From Candidatus Krumholzibacteriia bacterium (lineage in GTDB: Bacteria > Krumholzibacteriota > Krumholzibacteriia > LZORAL124-64-63), in assembly GCA_024762975.1 (NCBI GenBank), contig JANTGJ010000010.1, positions 1 through 50,360 of the forward strand: a DNA stretch of 50,360 bases, given 5' to 3'. The translations under genes and the position numbers were made by a program. Below the pieces are notes generated by a model, which made no database searches, was not told where the DNA came from, and saw only the letters and a list, made by a program, of their open reading frames with translations. Shown here piece after piece: positions 42,778 to 50,360 of the stretch. Positions within the stretch are counted from its first letter, which is position 1, and the number at the start of each line of letters is the position of its first letter.

Positions 42778-43760
42778 CAGGACACCTCCGGATCCAGGAT
42801 GGCTTTCAACTGATCGGCCGTCACCGCGGCGGTACCCAACTCACGCACCGCGATACCCGCGGCGTGGTTCGCCAGAGCCGCCGAGGAGAAAAAATCCGCG
42901 CCGGTGGCCAATCCGGCCGTATAGACGGCGATGACGGTGTCGCCGGCACCGGTGACATCGTAGACCATCGTCGCTTCGGTATCCAGATGATGCTCCTTGC
43001 CAGCGGGTTCGAACAATGCCATGCCGTTTTCGCCGCGCGTGACCAGTACGGCCTCGGACCGGGTCCGTTGCAGGAGTGTGGCACCGACTCGCGACAGGGA
43101 CTCGGCATCCACGATGGGATCGGCGCAAGCCTGTTCGGCTTCCTTTTGATTCGGAGTCAGCGAGGTCACACCGGCATACTGGCTGAAATCGCCTTTCTTC
43201 GGATCGACGACCGCGGGGATCCCCTGTTCACGCGCGAAGTCGATCAGATCGGTGAGCACCGACTTCGGCAGTACGCCCTTGCCGTAATCACTGATGATCA
43301 GACCATCGAACTTCCGCCCCGCACGGCGCCAGCCTCCGACCAGCCTTTCGGCCACCTCGCCGGCCACCGCGGTATCATCCTCACGGTCTGCACGGACCAC
43401 CTGCTGGTTGTGGGCGATGATCCGGGTCTTGATCGTCGTTGGACGATCCGCGGCACGCACCATGCCGTCGGCATCGATCCCGCGCTCGGACAGTAGTTCG
43501 CTCATACGATCCGCCTCGGAATCATGACCCCAGACCCCGAACAGGGTCACGTCCGCGCCGAGGGCGCGGATATTCGCCGCCACATTCGCGGCCCCGCCCA
43601 GTTTGATCGTTTCCTTTTCGAGCCGGACTACGGGCACGGGAGCCTCGGGACTGATCCGATCGACCCGACCCCAGAGAAATCGGTCCAGCATGCTGTCGCC
43701 CACCACGGCAAGTCGGCGTCCCGGGATCTCGTCGATGATCTGCTTGAATTTGGGGGACAT
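42777..43760 (-). CDS. rfaE1: D-glycero-beta-D-manno-heptose-7-phosphate kinase
   Basis: PfkB-family sugar kinase of 327 residues with the substrate loop LGGAANVAANIRALGA (54-69) and the catalytic anion hole DVTGAGDT near the C-terminus. It phosphorylates heptose 7-phosphate at C1 on the way to ADP-heptose. With the adjacent adenylyltransferase it shows that the cell makes heptose-containing lipopolysaccharide or a related glycan, hence a Gram-negative envelope. First gene of the unit running to ndk; a TTGACA-N17-TAGCTT promoter lies upstream. Confidence 0.93.
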   Translation of the reverse strand: MSPKFKQIIDEIPGRRLAVVGDSMLDRFLWGRVDRISPEAPVPVVRLEKETIKLGGAANVAANIRALGADVTLFGVWGHDSEADRMSELLSERGIDADGMVRAADRPTTIKTRIIAHNQQVVRADREDDTAVAGEVAERLVGGWRRAGRKFDGLIISDYGKGVLPKSVLTDLIDFAREQGIPAVVDPKKGDFSQYAGVTSLTPNQKEAEQACADPIVDAESLSRVGATLLQRTRSEAVLVTRGENGMALFEPAGKEHHLDTEATMVYDVTGAGDTVIAVYTAGLATGADFFSSAALANHAAGIAVRELGTAAVTADQLKAILDPEVS

Positions 43761-43818
43761 GGCCGCTTTCTTTCACGGGTACGGGAGTGACGGGTCGCGG
43801 ACCGGAATCCGCCGCCGG

Positions 43819-43847
43819 AAGCTATCATCCGGCCAGCGGCGTGTCAA
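43819..43847 (-). promoter_or_regulatory. promoter of the heptose-sucCD gene group
   Basis: Minus-strand TTGACA (43847-43842), 17 bases, TAGCTT (43824-43819), about 60 bases before the rfaE1 ATG, in the divergent gap with the DUF3467 gene. Confidence 0.55.
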
Positions 43848-43905
43848 CGCACGCACCGGTCGCCGGTTCCACCGTTTTACGAATCCAACGGGTGAGGATA
43901 CGAAC

Positions 43906-44214
43906 ATGAATGCCAAGCAACCGCAACAGCAGCGGATCACCGTCGACCTGAACGAGAAGGAAGCCGAGGGGATCTATTCCAACCTGACGCTGATTTCCAG
44001 CAGCCCCGCCGAGTTCATCCTGGATTTCGCCCGCATCGTGCCGGGCATGCCCAAGGCGAAGGTTCATGCGCGCGTGATCATGACGCCCCAGGCCGCCAAG
44101 GGGCTGTTGCAGACCCTCGGCAAGAATATCGAGCGTTTCGAGGCCGCCAACGGTGAGATCAAGTTGGCCGGTCAGCCGGATGCCGCCACCGGCATCGGTT
44201 TCCAGACCGACTAG
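43906..44214 (+). CDS. DUF3467-family small protein
   Basis: A 102-residue protein matching the DUF3467 family: ITVDLNEKEAEGIYSNLTLI, then SSPAEFILDFARIVPGMPKAKV and RVIMTPQAAKGLLQTLGKNI. The family is widespread in bacteria and has no established function. The ATG at 43906 follows GAGGA. It is the only plus-strand gene in the right half of the window, divergent from rfaE1 and convergent with the ABC permease, so it is likely a single-gene unit. An inverted repeat (44242-44262) lies 28 bases after its stop. Confidence 0.85.
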   Translation: MNAKQPQQQRITVDLNEKEAEGIYSNLTLISSSPAEFILDFARIVPGMPKAKVHARVIMTPQAAKGLLQTLGKNIERFEAANGEIKLAGQPDAATGIGFQTD

Positions 44215-44230
44215 CTCGACCGGCCGCTGC

Positions 44231-45457
44231 CTATCCCAGGGCGTGGCGCCTCAGGCGCCACGTCGCCAGGCTGATCAACACGACGAACCACAGCGTCAGC
44301 CCCAGCAAAAGAGGCGACAATTCCGCGACTCCGTATCCGCGACCAATGAGGTCGTGGAAGATGGTGATCGCTTGTCCGGTCGGCAACGCCTTGCCGATCG
44401 TCTGCATGAATTCAGGAACGATCTCGAGCGGCCACCACAGCCCGCCCACGGCAGCCATCGTCATGGTCACAGCCATCCCCAGTCCATCGGCCTGCGCGGT
44501 GGAACGAGCCACGCAGCCCAGCAGAATCGAGGCTGCCGAGGCCACACCGGCCGTCAGCAGAACCACGAGTACGAGCCCGGCCACCGAATCGCCGTAGTCC
44601 AGACCGAAGGCCAGCGAGTTGAGAACCAGCAGGATGCCAGCCTGGATCAGGCCGACGCTCATGCCGGCCAGGAAATATCCCAGCACCAGGTCCAACGTCG
44701 AGGCCCGACTGGCCACCAACCGGGCCAAGGTGCGGTCCTTGCGCTCGGCCACCAATTCCTTGGCCGACATCATCAGGAACATCAGCACAAAGAAAATGAT
44801 GTAGGCCGGCCCGACATGTTGGCTGGCACGGGTCAGGGCAAACTCTTCCGTTTCGACCCGCCCCAGGGTTTCCGCCTCGAGGAAAACGCGAGGATCGTTC
44901 CACCAGCGTTCGAACGTCGCTTCGTCGAACGCGCGCGACTCCCCCGGCAACAAGGCTGCCGATTCATCCTCGCGGACCAGTCGGCGAGCCGCGGCTATGG
45001 CGTTTCCGCGCAGGATCGATTCCTCGAGCACCGTCCGCACCGTCTGGCTGCTCAAACGGTCCGAGTCGTAGAACAGCCGCAGCGGCGCGGCAGTGGAATC
45101 ACCAAGCGTCTCGGCGAAATCCGCCGGTATGTACAGGGCAGCGGTGATCCGGGATCGATCCAGCCAGTCGCGAACGACTTCCTCGGCGATCGTCGTGTCG
45201 CGACGATCCAAGCGGAACTTCGCGTTGTCCTGCAGGGGGGCCAGCAACGAGTCCACCTCGGCGCCGCTTCCGGGCGCGACGACCAGACAACGGGGCAAGC
45301 TGCCGGCGCTGCCCCCACCCCAGTCTCCCATCAGCTGTCCCATCAGGAACGAGAAGACCATCGGCATGATGAGCAGCCAGATCAGGCTGGTACGATCGCG
45401 CAGGATGCGCAGCAGGCGCAACGCGACCAACGATCGAAGGATGCCGAAGTTGATCAC
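44231..45457 (-). CDS. ABC-2 type transporter permease (second subunit)
   Basis: A 408-residue membrane protein of the ABC-2 export class: one N-terminal membrane span, a large extracytoplasmic domain (about 60-210), then five or so C-terminal spans including FFVLMFLMMSAKELVAERKDRTLARLVAS, shown here as adjoining segments. It should pair with the neighbouring permease and ATPase to export a lipid, drug or polysaccharide; substrate unknown. The start is a GTG overlapping the upstream permease TGA by four bases. The last codons form a nine-base palindrome. Confidence 0.85.
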   Translation of the reverse strand: MINFGILRSLVALRLLRILRDRTSLIWLLIMPMVFSFLMGQLMGDWGGGSAGSLPRCLVVAPGSGAEVDSLLAPLQDNAKFRLDRRDTTIAEEVVRDWLDRSRITAALYIPADFAETLGDSTAAPLRLFYDSDRLSSQTVRTVLEESILRGNAIAAARRLVREDESAALLPGESRAFDEATFERWWNDPRVFLEAETLGRVETEEFALTRASQHVGPAYIIFFVLMFLMMSAKELVAERKDRTLARLVASRASTLDLVLGYFLAGMSVGLIQAGILLVLNSLAFGLDYGDSVAGLVLVVLLTAGVASAASILLGCVARSTAQADGLGMAVTMTMAAVGGLWWPLEIVPEFMQTIGKALPTGQAITIFHDLIGRGYGVAELSPLLLGLTLWFVVLISLATWRLRRHALG

Positions 45458-46791
45458 AGCACGCCTCCCTTCGCACGCCGAATCCGGTAGGCGACCAGGC
45501 TGGCCACCAGGAACAGTACCGTACTGCCGCCCAGCATCAGCAATGGCTGCGGCGTAGCCAGCAGATTTTCGTCCGAGACCATCACGCGGCTGAACGAAAC
45601 ATTGGCCCAGTAGTTGAAGAAGTACTGCCCGACGGATCGCACCCAGTCCGGAAGCTGATCCACCGGCATCATGTTGCCGCCGAGCATCGCGGCGGCCAGC
45701 ACCGTGATGGTGCTCAGAGTGTCGGCCACCTTCTCAGTCCGGCACACCAGAGTGATCAAAAGGAAAAAACCGGCGGCGGAAGTGCAGGTCAGGATCACGG
45801 CCAGCGGGAGCGACCATGGATCCGAGCCCAGATTGACCCGGAACAGGACCGCACCGGCCAGGAAAAGCACCAGCAGTTGAATGCTGCCCTGGATCGCGGC
45901 GGCCATCCATTTGCCCAACACGAAGTCACGATCGTTCAACGGGGATAGCAACTGCCGGTTCAGTGTACCCATCTCGCGTTCGCGGTGGAAATCACGGGCG
46001 GCCGCAGCGACGCCGAACATCAGGAAAAAGACCGAGAATGTGGGCAGGAAATAGTTGAAGAGATTCACGTCATCCTGCGGACCCTCCGCATCGGTCATCG
46101 CCTTGTTCTCGACTTCCAATGCAACGCCCGGACCTTCCATGGCGTCCGAGAGGGCCGCCTGCCGATCCATGATCCGGGTGAACTCCCTCTGGAAGATATC
46201 CCAGAAGGGATCCTCGTCGGCCTGCTTCCATTGCTTCCAGACGGACTGTACGTCTCCCTGGAAGTAGCTCTCCAAAGTGGAGGTCCACTCCTGGTTCCGC
46301 TGCGGCTGGATATCTTCGGGCCACAGACCGGCATAAACCGCTTCGCCCGCCTGGATCGGGCTCAAGGAACGCTCGATCACCTGCTCGACGATGCCGGCCT
46401 TCAGGGGACTGCCCGGATCCTTCCAGACCCGAATGCGGATCGGTTCGAACTGGAAAAAGCGCTCGACCAGATCATCCGGCAGCACGATCGCCGCAGCGGC
46501 CTCGCCGCCGCGCACCATTTCGTCCGCGGTGTTCGAATCGGCCCAGGTGACGGAAAAGAATCCCGTCTCCTCGAGACCTTCGGTCAGGGGGTCCCGCAAC
46601 ATCTGCGGGATCCCGTCGGTCACGCCGACGATCCGAATCGCACTGATTCCCTTCTTGCCGAAAACGCCCCCTCCGAAGGACAACCCCATGATGAAGGTGA
46701 TGATCAACGGTAGGACCAGGGAGACGACCAGCGCACGCCGGTCCCGGAAGAAGCGCAGCAAATCCTTGCGCACGACCTGGAGCATTCGCAT
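45454..46791 (-). CDS. ABC-2 type transporter permease (first subunit)
   Basis: A 445-residue ABC-2 permease with the same layout as its neighbour: a membrane span near residues 20-40, a large extracytoplasmic domain, then C-terminal spans around FLPTFSVFFLMFGVAAAARD and LLSPLNDRDFVLGKWMAAA. The two permeases are paralogous in design and probably form a heterodimer, as in YbhFSR- or NatAB-like exporters. The ATG lies three bases after the ATPase stop. Confidence 0.86.
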   Translation of the reverse strand: MRMLQVVRKDLLRFFRDRRALVVSLVLPLIITFIMGLSFGGGVFGKKGISAIRIVGVTDGIPQMLRDPLTEGLEETGFFSVTWADSNTADEMVRGGEAAAAIVLPDDLVERFFQFEPIRIRVWKDPGSPLKAGIVEQVIERSLSPIQAGEAVYAGLWPEDIQPQRNQEWTSTLESYFQGDVQSVWKQWKQADEDPFWDIFQREFTRIMDRQAALSDAMEGPGVALEVENKAMTDAEGPQDDVNLFNYFLPTFSVFFLMFGVAAAARDFHREREMGTLNRQLLSPLNDRDFVLGKWMAAAIQGSIQLLVLFLAGAVLFRVNLGSDPWSLPLAVILTCTSAAGFFLLITLVCRTEKVADTLSTITVLAAAMLGGNMMPVDQLPDWVRSVGQYFFNYWANVSFSRVMVSDENLLATPQPLLMLGGSTVLFLVASLVAYRIRRAKGGVL

Positions 46792-46794
46792 CGG

Positions 46795-47727
46795 CTACTC
46801 CCTCAGACCGCGACCGGTGAGATTCAGGTACAGGGTTTCCAGATTCGGTCGCTCCACTTCCAGTTGCTCCAGCTGTTCGCCCTGGGCCGTCATCCAGGAC
46901 TGGAGGTCGGGCAGCAGGCGGGCACCGTCGGTCGCCAGCAGTTCCATCTTGCCACGTACCACACCGGACACGACACAGTCCTGTCGGCCGGAAAAGGCGC
47001 GGGTGAATTCATCGATCCGCGCCGTCGGCAGGTGGAACCGGATGTGGTCCTGGTCCCCGACCTGGTCGATCAGTTCTTCCTTGTCACCGAGAGCGACCAT
47101 GCTTCCCCGATCGATCACCCCGATGCGATCACAGAGATGCTCCGCTTCTTCCAGATAGTGCGTGGTGTAGATGACCGTCAGACCGGAGCCGCTCAATTCC
47201 TTGATCAGTTCCAGGATCCGGCCCCGCGCCTGGGCGTCGATCCCGACCGTCGGCTCGTCCAGGTAGAGCACCTCGGGCGCGTGAATCAGACCCACCACCA
47301 GGTTCAGCCGCCGCTTCATCCCGCCCGAGTAGGTTTCGACCTTCTGGCCGGCCTGTTGCCGCAGATCCGCCATTTCCAGCAGTTCTTCCACTCGCATCCG
47401 CAGGGCCTTGCCGGACATCCCATACAGGCGGCCCCAGAAATTCAGGTTGTCACGCGCCGGAAGATCCTGATAGAGGGCGATCTCCTGCGGTACGATCCCG
47501 ATCAACCGCCGTACTGCCGAGGGATCACCCGCAACATCGTACCCCCCGATCGACGCCGTTCCCCCGTCCGGAGGCAGCAGCGTGGAAAGGACATTGATCG
47601 TCGTCGTCTTGCCGGCGCCGTTGGGCCCGAGCAATCCGAAGAGTTCGCCCTTCTGCACCGAAAACGAGATGCCATCAACAGCTCGAATCGAGCCGAACTT
47701 CTTGACGAGATTTTCGATCTGAATCAA
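46795..47727 (-). CDS. ABC transporter ATP-binding protein
   Basis: A 310-residue ATPase that powers the two adjacent permeases. It has Walker A GPNGAGKTT (34-42), signature YSGGMKRRLNL, and Walker B LYLDEPTVGID. The C-terminal 80 residues form the extra domain common in ABC-2 exporters of the DrrA/NatA type. The start is a TTG at 47727 overlapping the lpxL-like gene's TGA (TTGA), with GGAGGG upstream. Confidence 0.92.
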   Translation of the reverse strand: MIQIENLVKKFGSIRAVDGISFSVQKGELFGLLGPNGAGKTTTINVLSTLLPPDGGTASIGGYDVAGDPSAVRRLIGIVPQEIALYQDLPARDNLNFWGRLYGMSGKALRMRVEELLEMADLRQQAGQKVETYSGGMKRRLNLVVGLIHAPEVLYLDEPTVGIDAQARGRILELIKELSGSGLTVIYTTHYLEEAEHLCDRIGVIDRGSMVALGDKEELIDQVGDQDHIRFHLPTARIDEFTRAFSGRQDCVVSGVVRGKMELLATDGARLLPDLQSWMTAQGEQLEQLEVERPNLETLYLNLTGRGLRE

Positions 47728-48626
47728 TTCGTTCCCTCCGGGGGGCGGGTTTTCCAGCGACGATGCAACCAGAAATACAGTTCAGGTGCCTGATGGATCG
47801 CTTCTTCCAGCAGGCGGACATGGACCCGGGTCAGTTCGCTCAGGGCCTCTTCCTCCGTCCAGTCAGGGTTCGGGTGAACCAGCGGTTTGATGCGAGCCAC
47901 ATGGGAACCATCCGGACGACGAAAAATATAGCCATGCAACAGGGGAACATTCAGTTTCCAGGCGAAATAGGCCGGCCCCTTGAAGACCGAGGCCTGCCGT
48001 CCCAGGAATTCCTCGAATACCCCGTCCGCACCGGCGTCCTGGTCCGCGAGCATCGCCACGAGTTCCTTCGATCGCAGCGCGCGGACCATGTTCTTGATCT
48101 GCGCTCCCGAACGGATGGTCCCGATTCCGGCACGATGCCGGATCCGGTTCTGCACACGGTCCACGTCCTCGTTCGACTGTGGTTTGACCACGAAGCTGAC
48201 CGGTATGTCCTGGCTGGCAATACGAGCCCCCAGAAGTTCCCAGTTGCCGAAATGGCCCGAAACCAGCAGTCCGCCACGCCCCAGGTCGACAATCTCCTGC
48301 AGGTGTTCCTCACCTTCGATATCCACCAGGTCGACGATCTGCTGCCGACTGAAACGGGGAAAGGCGAGAAATTCCATCAACGTGACGCCCAGGTTACGGT
48401 AGAACTCGCGGGCAAGTTGCCGAATTTCCGTTTCGTCTTTTTGCGAGCCGAAGGCATGGCCGAGATTTTCGAGCACGATCGAACGCCGGAATCGAACGAC
48501 ATGCCAGACGAATGATCCCAGCCCTCGGCCGAACGCCCGCAGCCACTTCAGCGGCAGCGGTCGGGCCAGACCGTAGAGCATCATCAGCAGGGCAAAGTCC
48601 AGTTTCTTGCGCAGCGGGGAGGCCAT
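47724..48626 (-). CDS. lipid A biosynthesis acyltransferase (LpxL/LpxM-like)
   Basis: A 300-residue membrane-associated acyltransferase with an N-terminal hydrophobic segment and the catalytic His-x4-Glu motif HFGNWE (His125, Glu130), followed by FVVKPQSNEDVDR, IRSGAQIKNMVRAL and VAMLADQDAG, as in LpxL/HtrB. It probably adds a secondary acyl chain to lipid A. Together with the heptose genes it supports an LPS-bearing outer membrane. It is coupled to the ABC exporter genes, which suggests an envelope-lipid cargo, but that is inference. Confidence 0.9.
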   Translation of the reverse strand: MASPLRKKLDFALLMMLYGLARPLPLKWLRAFGRGLGSFVWHVVRFRRSIVLENLGHAFGSQKDETEIRQLAREFYRNLGVTLMEFLAFPRFSRQQIVDLVDIEGEEHLQEIVDLGRGGLLVSGHFGNWELLGARIASQDIPVSFVVKPQSNEDVDRVQNRIRHRAGIGTIRSGAQIKNMVRALRSKELVAMLADQDAGADGVFEEFLGRQASVFKGPAYFAWKLNVPLLHGYIFRRPDGSHVARIKPLVHPNPDWTEEEALSELTRVHVRLLEEAIHQAPELYFWLHRRWKTRPPEGTN

Positions 48627-48695
48627 CGCTCATCCTCGTCCAGGTGTACCCAGGGAAATCGCCCGGACAGTCCGGTGGATAGCGCCGAACCCCGG

Positions 48696-49613
48696 TCAGG
48701 GCCGCCAGATTGTACGCGCCAGCCGTCCGCCGGGCAACCTCCGGATCAATCCTGCCAGCTCGAGGTCCAGCAGTCCCCGCTGCCATCCTTCTTCATTGCC
48801 CGGCCACCGCTCGCGCAGGACATCCCTCCCGACGCCTTCCAGGTCGATACGATCATGGATCCATGCCGCGGCCGAGCCCGGATCGGGCTCGGCGCGCTCG
48901 GTTACCGGAAGCCGAGGCCCCACCTCACCCAGGACCCGACTCAGGTCCTGCGGCCCCTCCAGCAGATGAGCACCCTCCCGCAGAAGGCGGTGACAGCCGC
49001 GACTGGTATCCAGATCCACCGGACCCGGCACGGCGAATACCTCCCGATTGTAGTCCAGCGCCAGGTAGGCCGTCAGCAACGCTCCGCTCTTGATGGGCGC
49101 CTCGACGACGATCAATCCCCGTACGATTCCCGCGATCAGGCGATTCCGCCGCGGAAACTGGAAGCGGCGGGGACCGGTGCCCAACTCGCATTCCGTGACG
49201 ACACACCCGCGGTTCTGCAACCCGGCCCGCAGTTTGCGATGAGCCGCGGGGTAGGTCAGATCGATGCCCGTGGCCATGACGCCCACGGAACGACCGCCCA
49301 CTTCCAGGGCTCCGCGGTGCGCGGCGCCGTCGATCCCCCGGGCCAAGCCACTGACTACGGTCCAACCGAGCGCCGCCAGCGCCGCCCCCAACCCGTGCGC
49401 AACCGCCAGTCCGCGCGGCGTGGCTCGCCGGGTACCGACGATTCCGACCGCCGGCGCGGTCAGGACCGAAGCATCGCCGGCCACATAGACCTGTTCGGGA
49501 GGATCGTTCATCTCACGCCAGCCGGCCGGCCAGCAGTCGTGTGCGGGGGTCATTCGGATCGAATCACTCGAGGCCGGTCGGGTGCCGGCAGGGCGCGCAG
49601 GTTGGATCGACAT
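48696..49613 (-). CDS. dprA: DNA-processing protein DprA
   Basis: Single-strand-DNA-binding protein that loads RecA during natural transformation. The Rossmann-like core has VGIVGTRRATPRG, SGLARGIDGAAHRGAL, the ATGIDLTYPAAH loop and VVEAPIKSGALLTAYLALD, all typical. A C-terminal winged-helix-like part (about the last 70 residues) is present, but the N-terminal SAM domain is short or missing. The start is uncertain: the ATG at 49613 is used, ATG 49553 is possible, and neither has a strong ribosome site. Confidence 0.88.
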   Translation of the reverse strand: MSIQPARPAGTRPASSDSIRMTPAHDCWPAGWREMNDPPEQVYVAGDASVLTAPAVGIVGTRRATPRGLAVAHGLGAALAALGWTVVSGLARGIDGAAHRGALEVGGRSVGVMATGIDLTYPAAHRKLRAGLQNRGCVVTECELGTGPRRFQFPRRNRLIAGIVRGLIVVEAPIKSGALLTAYLALDYNREVFAVPGPVDLDTSRGCHRLLREGAHLLEGPQDLSRVLGEVGPRLPVTERAEPDPGSAAAWIHDRIDLEGVGRDVLRERWPGNEEGWQRGLLDLELAGLIRRLPGGRLARTIWRP

Positions 49614-49665
49614 CGGTTGGTCCCACCGGGAGGTGATTCCGGAGACGCCGGGGGCGTCGTGGGCC

Positions 49666-50360
49666 TCAGTCCGAGGCCGTGTGGTGATCGTAGAGCCGAG
49701 AGAGCAACCCCCGCAACTGCGGCAGTCCGGCTTGCGAGACCGCCGAGAAAATCTGGGTCTCGAGCGCACCGTGGGCGTCACTCCAGGCCTTTACTGTCGC
49801 GAGAACCTCGTCCGCTTCATCGTCCGTCATCAGATCCCGTTTGCTGATCGCCACGGCGAAAGGCAGGTCCGGCAGCCGATTCCCATGCCGCTCGAGTTCG
49901 CCGCGCAATACATCCAGGGTCTCGCAAGGATCCTCCAGTGACGGGTCGACCAGCATCAGCAAGGCACGGGTACGCTCCACGTGGCGCAGGAACTCATGGC
50001 CCAGGCCGCGGCCTTCGCTGGCTCCCTCGATCAGTCCGGGAATATCGGCCAACGTACAGGAGCGGAAATCCCCCAGATCAACGATGCCCAGATTCGGGAC
50101 CAGAGTCGTAAAGGGATAGTCCGCCACTTTCGGTCGCGCCGCCGTCACCACCGACAGCAACGTGCTCTTGCCGGCATTCGGCATGCCGACCAGTCCAATG
50201 TCGGCAATGAGCTTGAGCTCGAGCCGCACCTGCAAGGATCGCCCCTCCTGCCCCGGCTGGGCGCGCATCGGAGTCTGGTTGCGCGCATTGCGGTACTCCC
50301 AATTGCCCTTACCGCCCTTGCCGCCGTTGAGCAGGCGTAACTGATCGCCATCCTCCAGCA
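49666..50360 (-). CDS. obg: GTPase Obg (N-terminus beyond window edge)
   Basis: The readable 231 residues cover the end of the glycine-rich Obg domain (NGGKGGKGNWEYRNARNQTP) and the whole GTPase domain: G1 GMPNAGKSTLLS, G3 DIPGLIEGASEGRGLG, and a late SKRD segment. It ends soon after the GTPase domain, so the variable C-terminal Obg extension is absent. Obg is an essential GTPase tied to 50S assembly and stress. The start lies outside the window. Confidence 0.95.
   Translation of the reverse strand, partial: LEDGDQLRLLNGGKGGKGNWEYRNARNQTPMRAQPGQEGRSLQVRLELKLIADIGLVGMPNAGKSTLLSVVTAARPKVADYPFTTLVPNLGIVDLGDFRSCTLADIPGLIEGASEGRGLGHEFLRHVERTRALLMLVDPSLEDPCETLDVLRGELERHGNRLPDLPFAVAISKRDLMTDDEADEVLATVKAWSDAHGALETQIFSAVSQAGLPQLRGLLSRLYDHHTASD

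Noticed and set aside
44242-44262. Nine-base palindrome CGTGGCGCC-tca-GGCGCCACG as a bidirectional terminator
   Set aside because: It lies inside the last codons of the permease gene and has no T tract on either strand; it may be a codon-driven coincidence.

Overview
The window is a gene-dense, GC-rich (roughly 60% by eye) piece of a Gram-negative bacterial chromosome. Nearly every gene is a recognisable housekeeping family and nearly all are on the minus strand. Lineage is inferred only. A short primary sigma factor without region 1.1, a DUF4837 lipoprotein, split heptose kinase/adenylyltransferase genes, an LpxL-type acyltransferase, RNase Y and an inositol-phosphate synthase together suggest an FCB-superphylum or deltaproteobacteria-like candidate phylum (for example Krumholzibacteriota or Eisenbacteria). 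There is no phage, insertion sequence or CRISPR array, and I found no clearly new multi-gene system.

Layout (minus-strand operons read from high to low coordinate). 1-14041: thrS, infC, rpmI, rplT, pheS, pheT, a ZapB-like coiled coil, zapA, a probable 6S RNA, rny, folD, a polyprenyl synthase, a divergent-PAP2 membrane protein, dxs and nadK (cut by the window edge). Many neighbours overlap by 4 bases. The infC leader carries a terminator/antiterminator pair, and infC probably starts at AUC. 14202-17465: tRNA-Val, the primary sigma factor and dnaK. 17676-23395: a polysaccharide cluster (GT2, two GT4 enzymes, a Gfo/Idh oxidoreductase and a phosphoglycosyl transferase) with tRNA-Leu, tRNA-Cys and tRNA-Gly inside it. 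Each of these tRNAs has its own TTGACA-N17 promoter.

23804-25855 is a small plus-strand island: inositol-3-phosphate synthase and an MBL-fold hydrolase. 25892-32117 holds a solo ParA ATPase and an envelope-type group: ECF sigma, zinc-finger anti-sigma, DUF4837 lipoprotein, an unknown exported protein with a G9 tract, and an exported TPR protein. 32114-38202 is RNase III followed by the fatty-acid/phospholipid operon fabF, acpP, fabG, fabD, plsX, rpmF and a DUF177 gene, with no fabH. 38281-43760 runs ndk, sucD, sucC, a cyclic-2,3-diphosphoglycerate-synthetase-like NTPase, and the heptose enzymes HldC and HldA. 43906-44214 is a lone plus-strand DUF3467 gene. 44231-50360 holds a two-permease ABC-2 exporter with its ATPase, an LpxL-like acyltransferase, dprA and obg (cut by the window edge).

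The most useful second-look items are regulatory or RNA-level: the infC attenuator and AUC start, a tRNA-Val with C33 in place of U33, the 6S RNA candidate, a hairpin with a GNRA loop between acpP and fabF, a sigma-54-like element before dnaK, an ECF-type promoter before the ECF sigma gene, and the G9 tract in the unknown exported gene.
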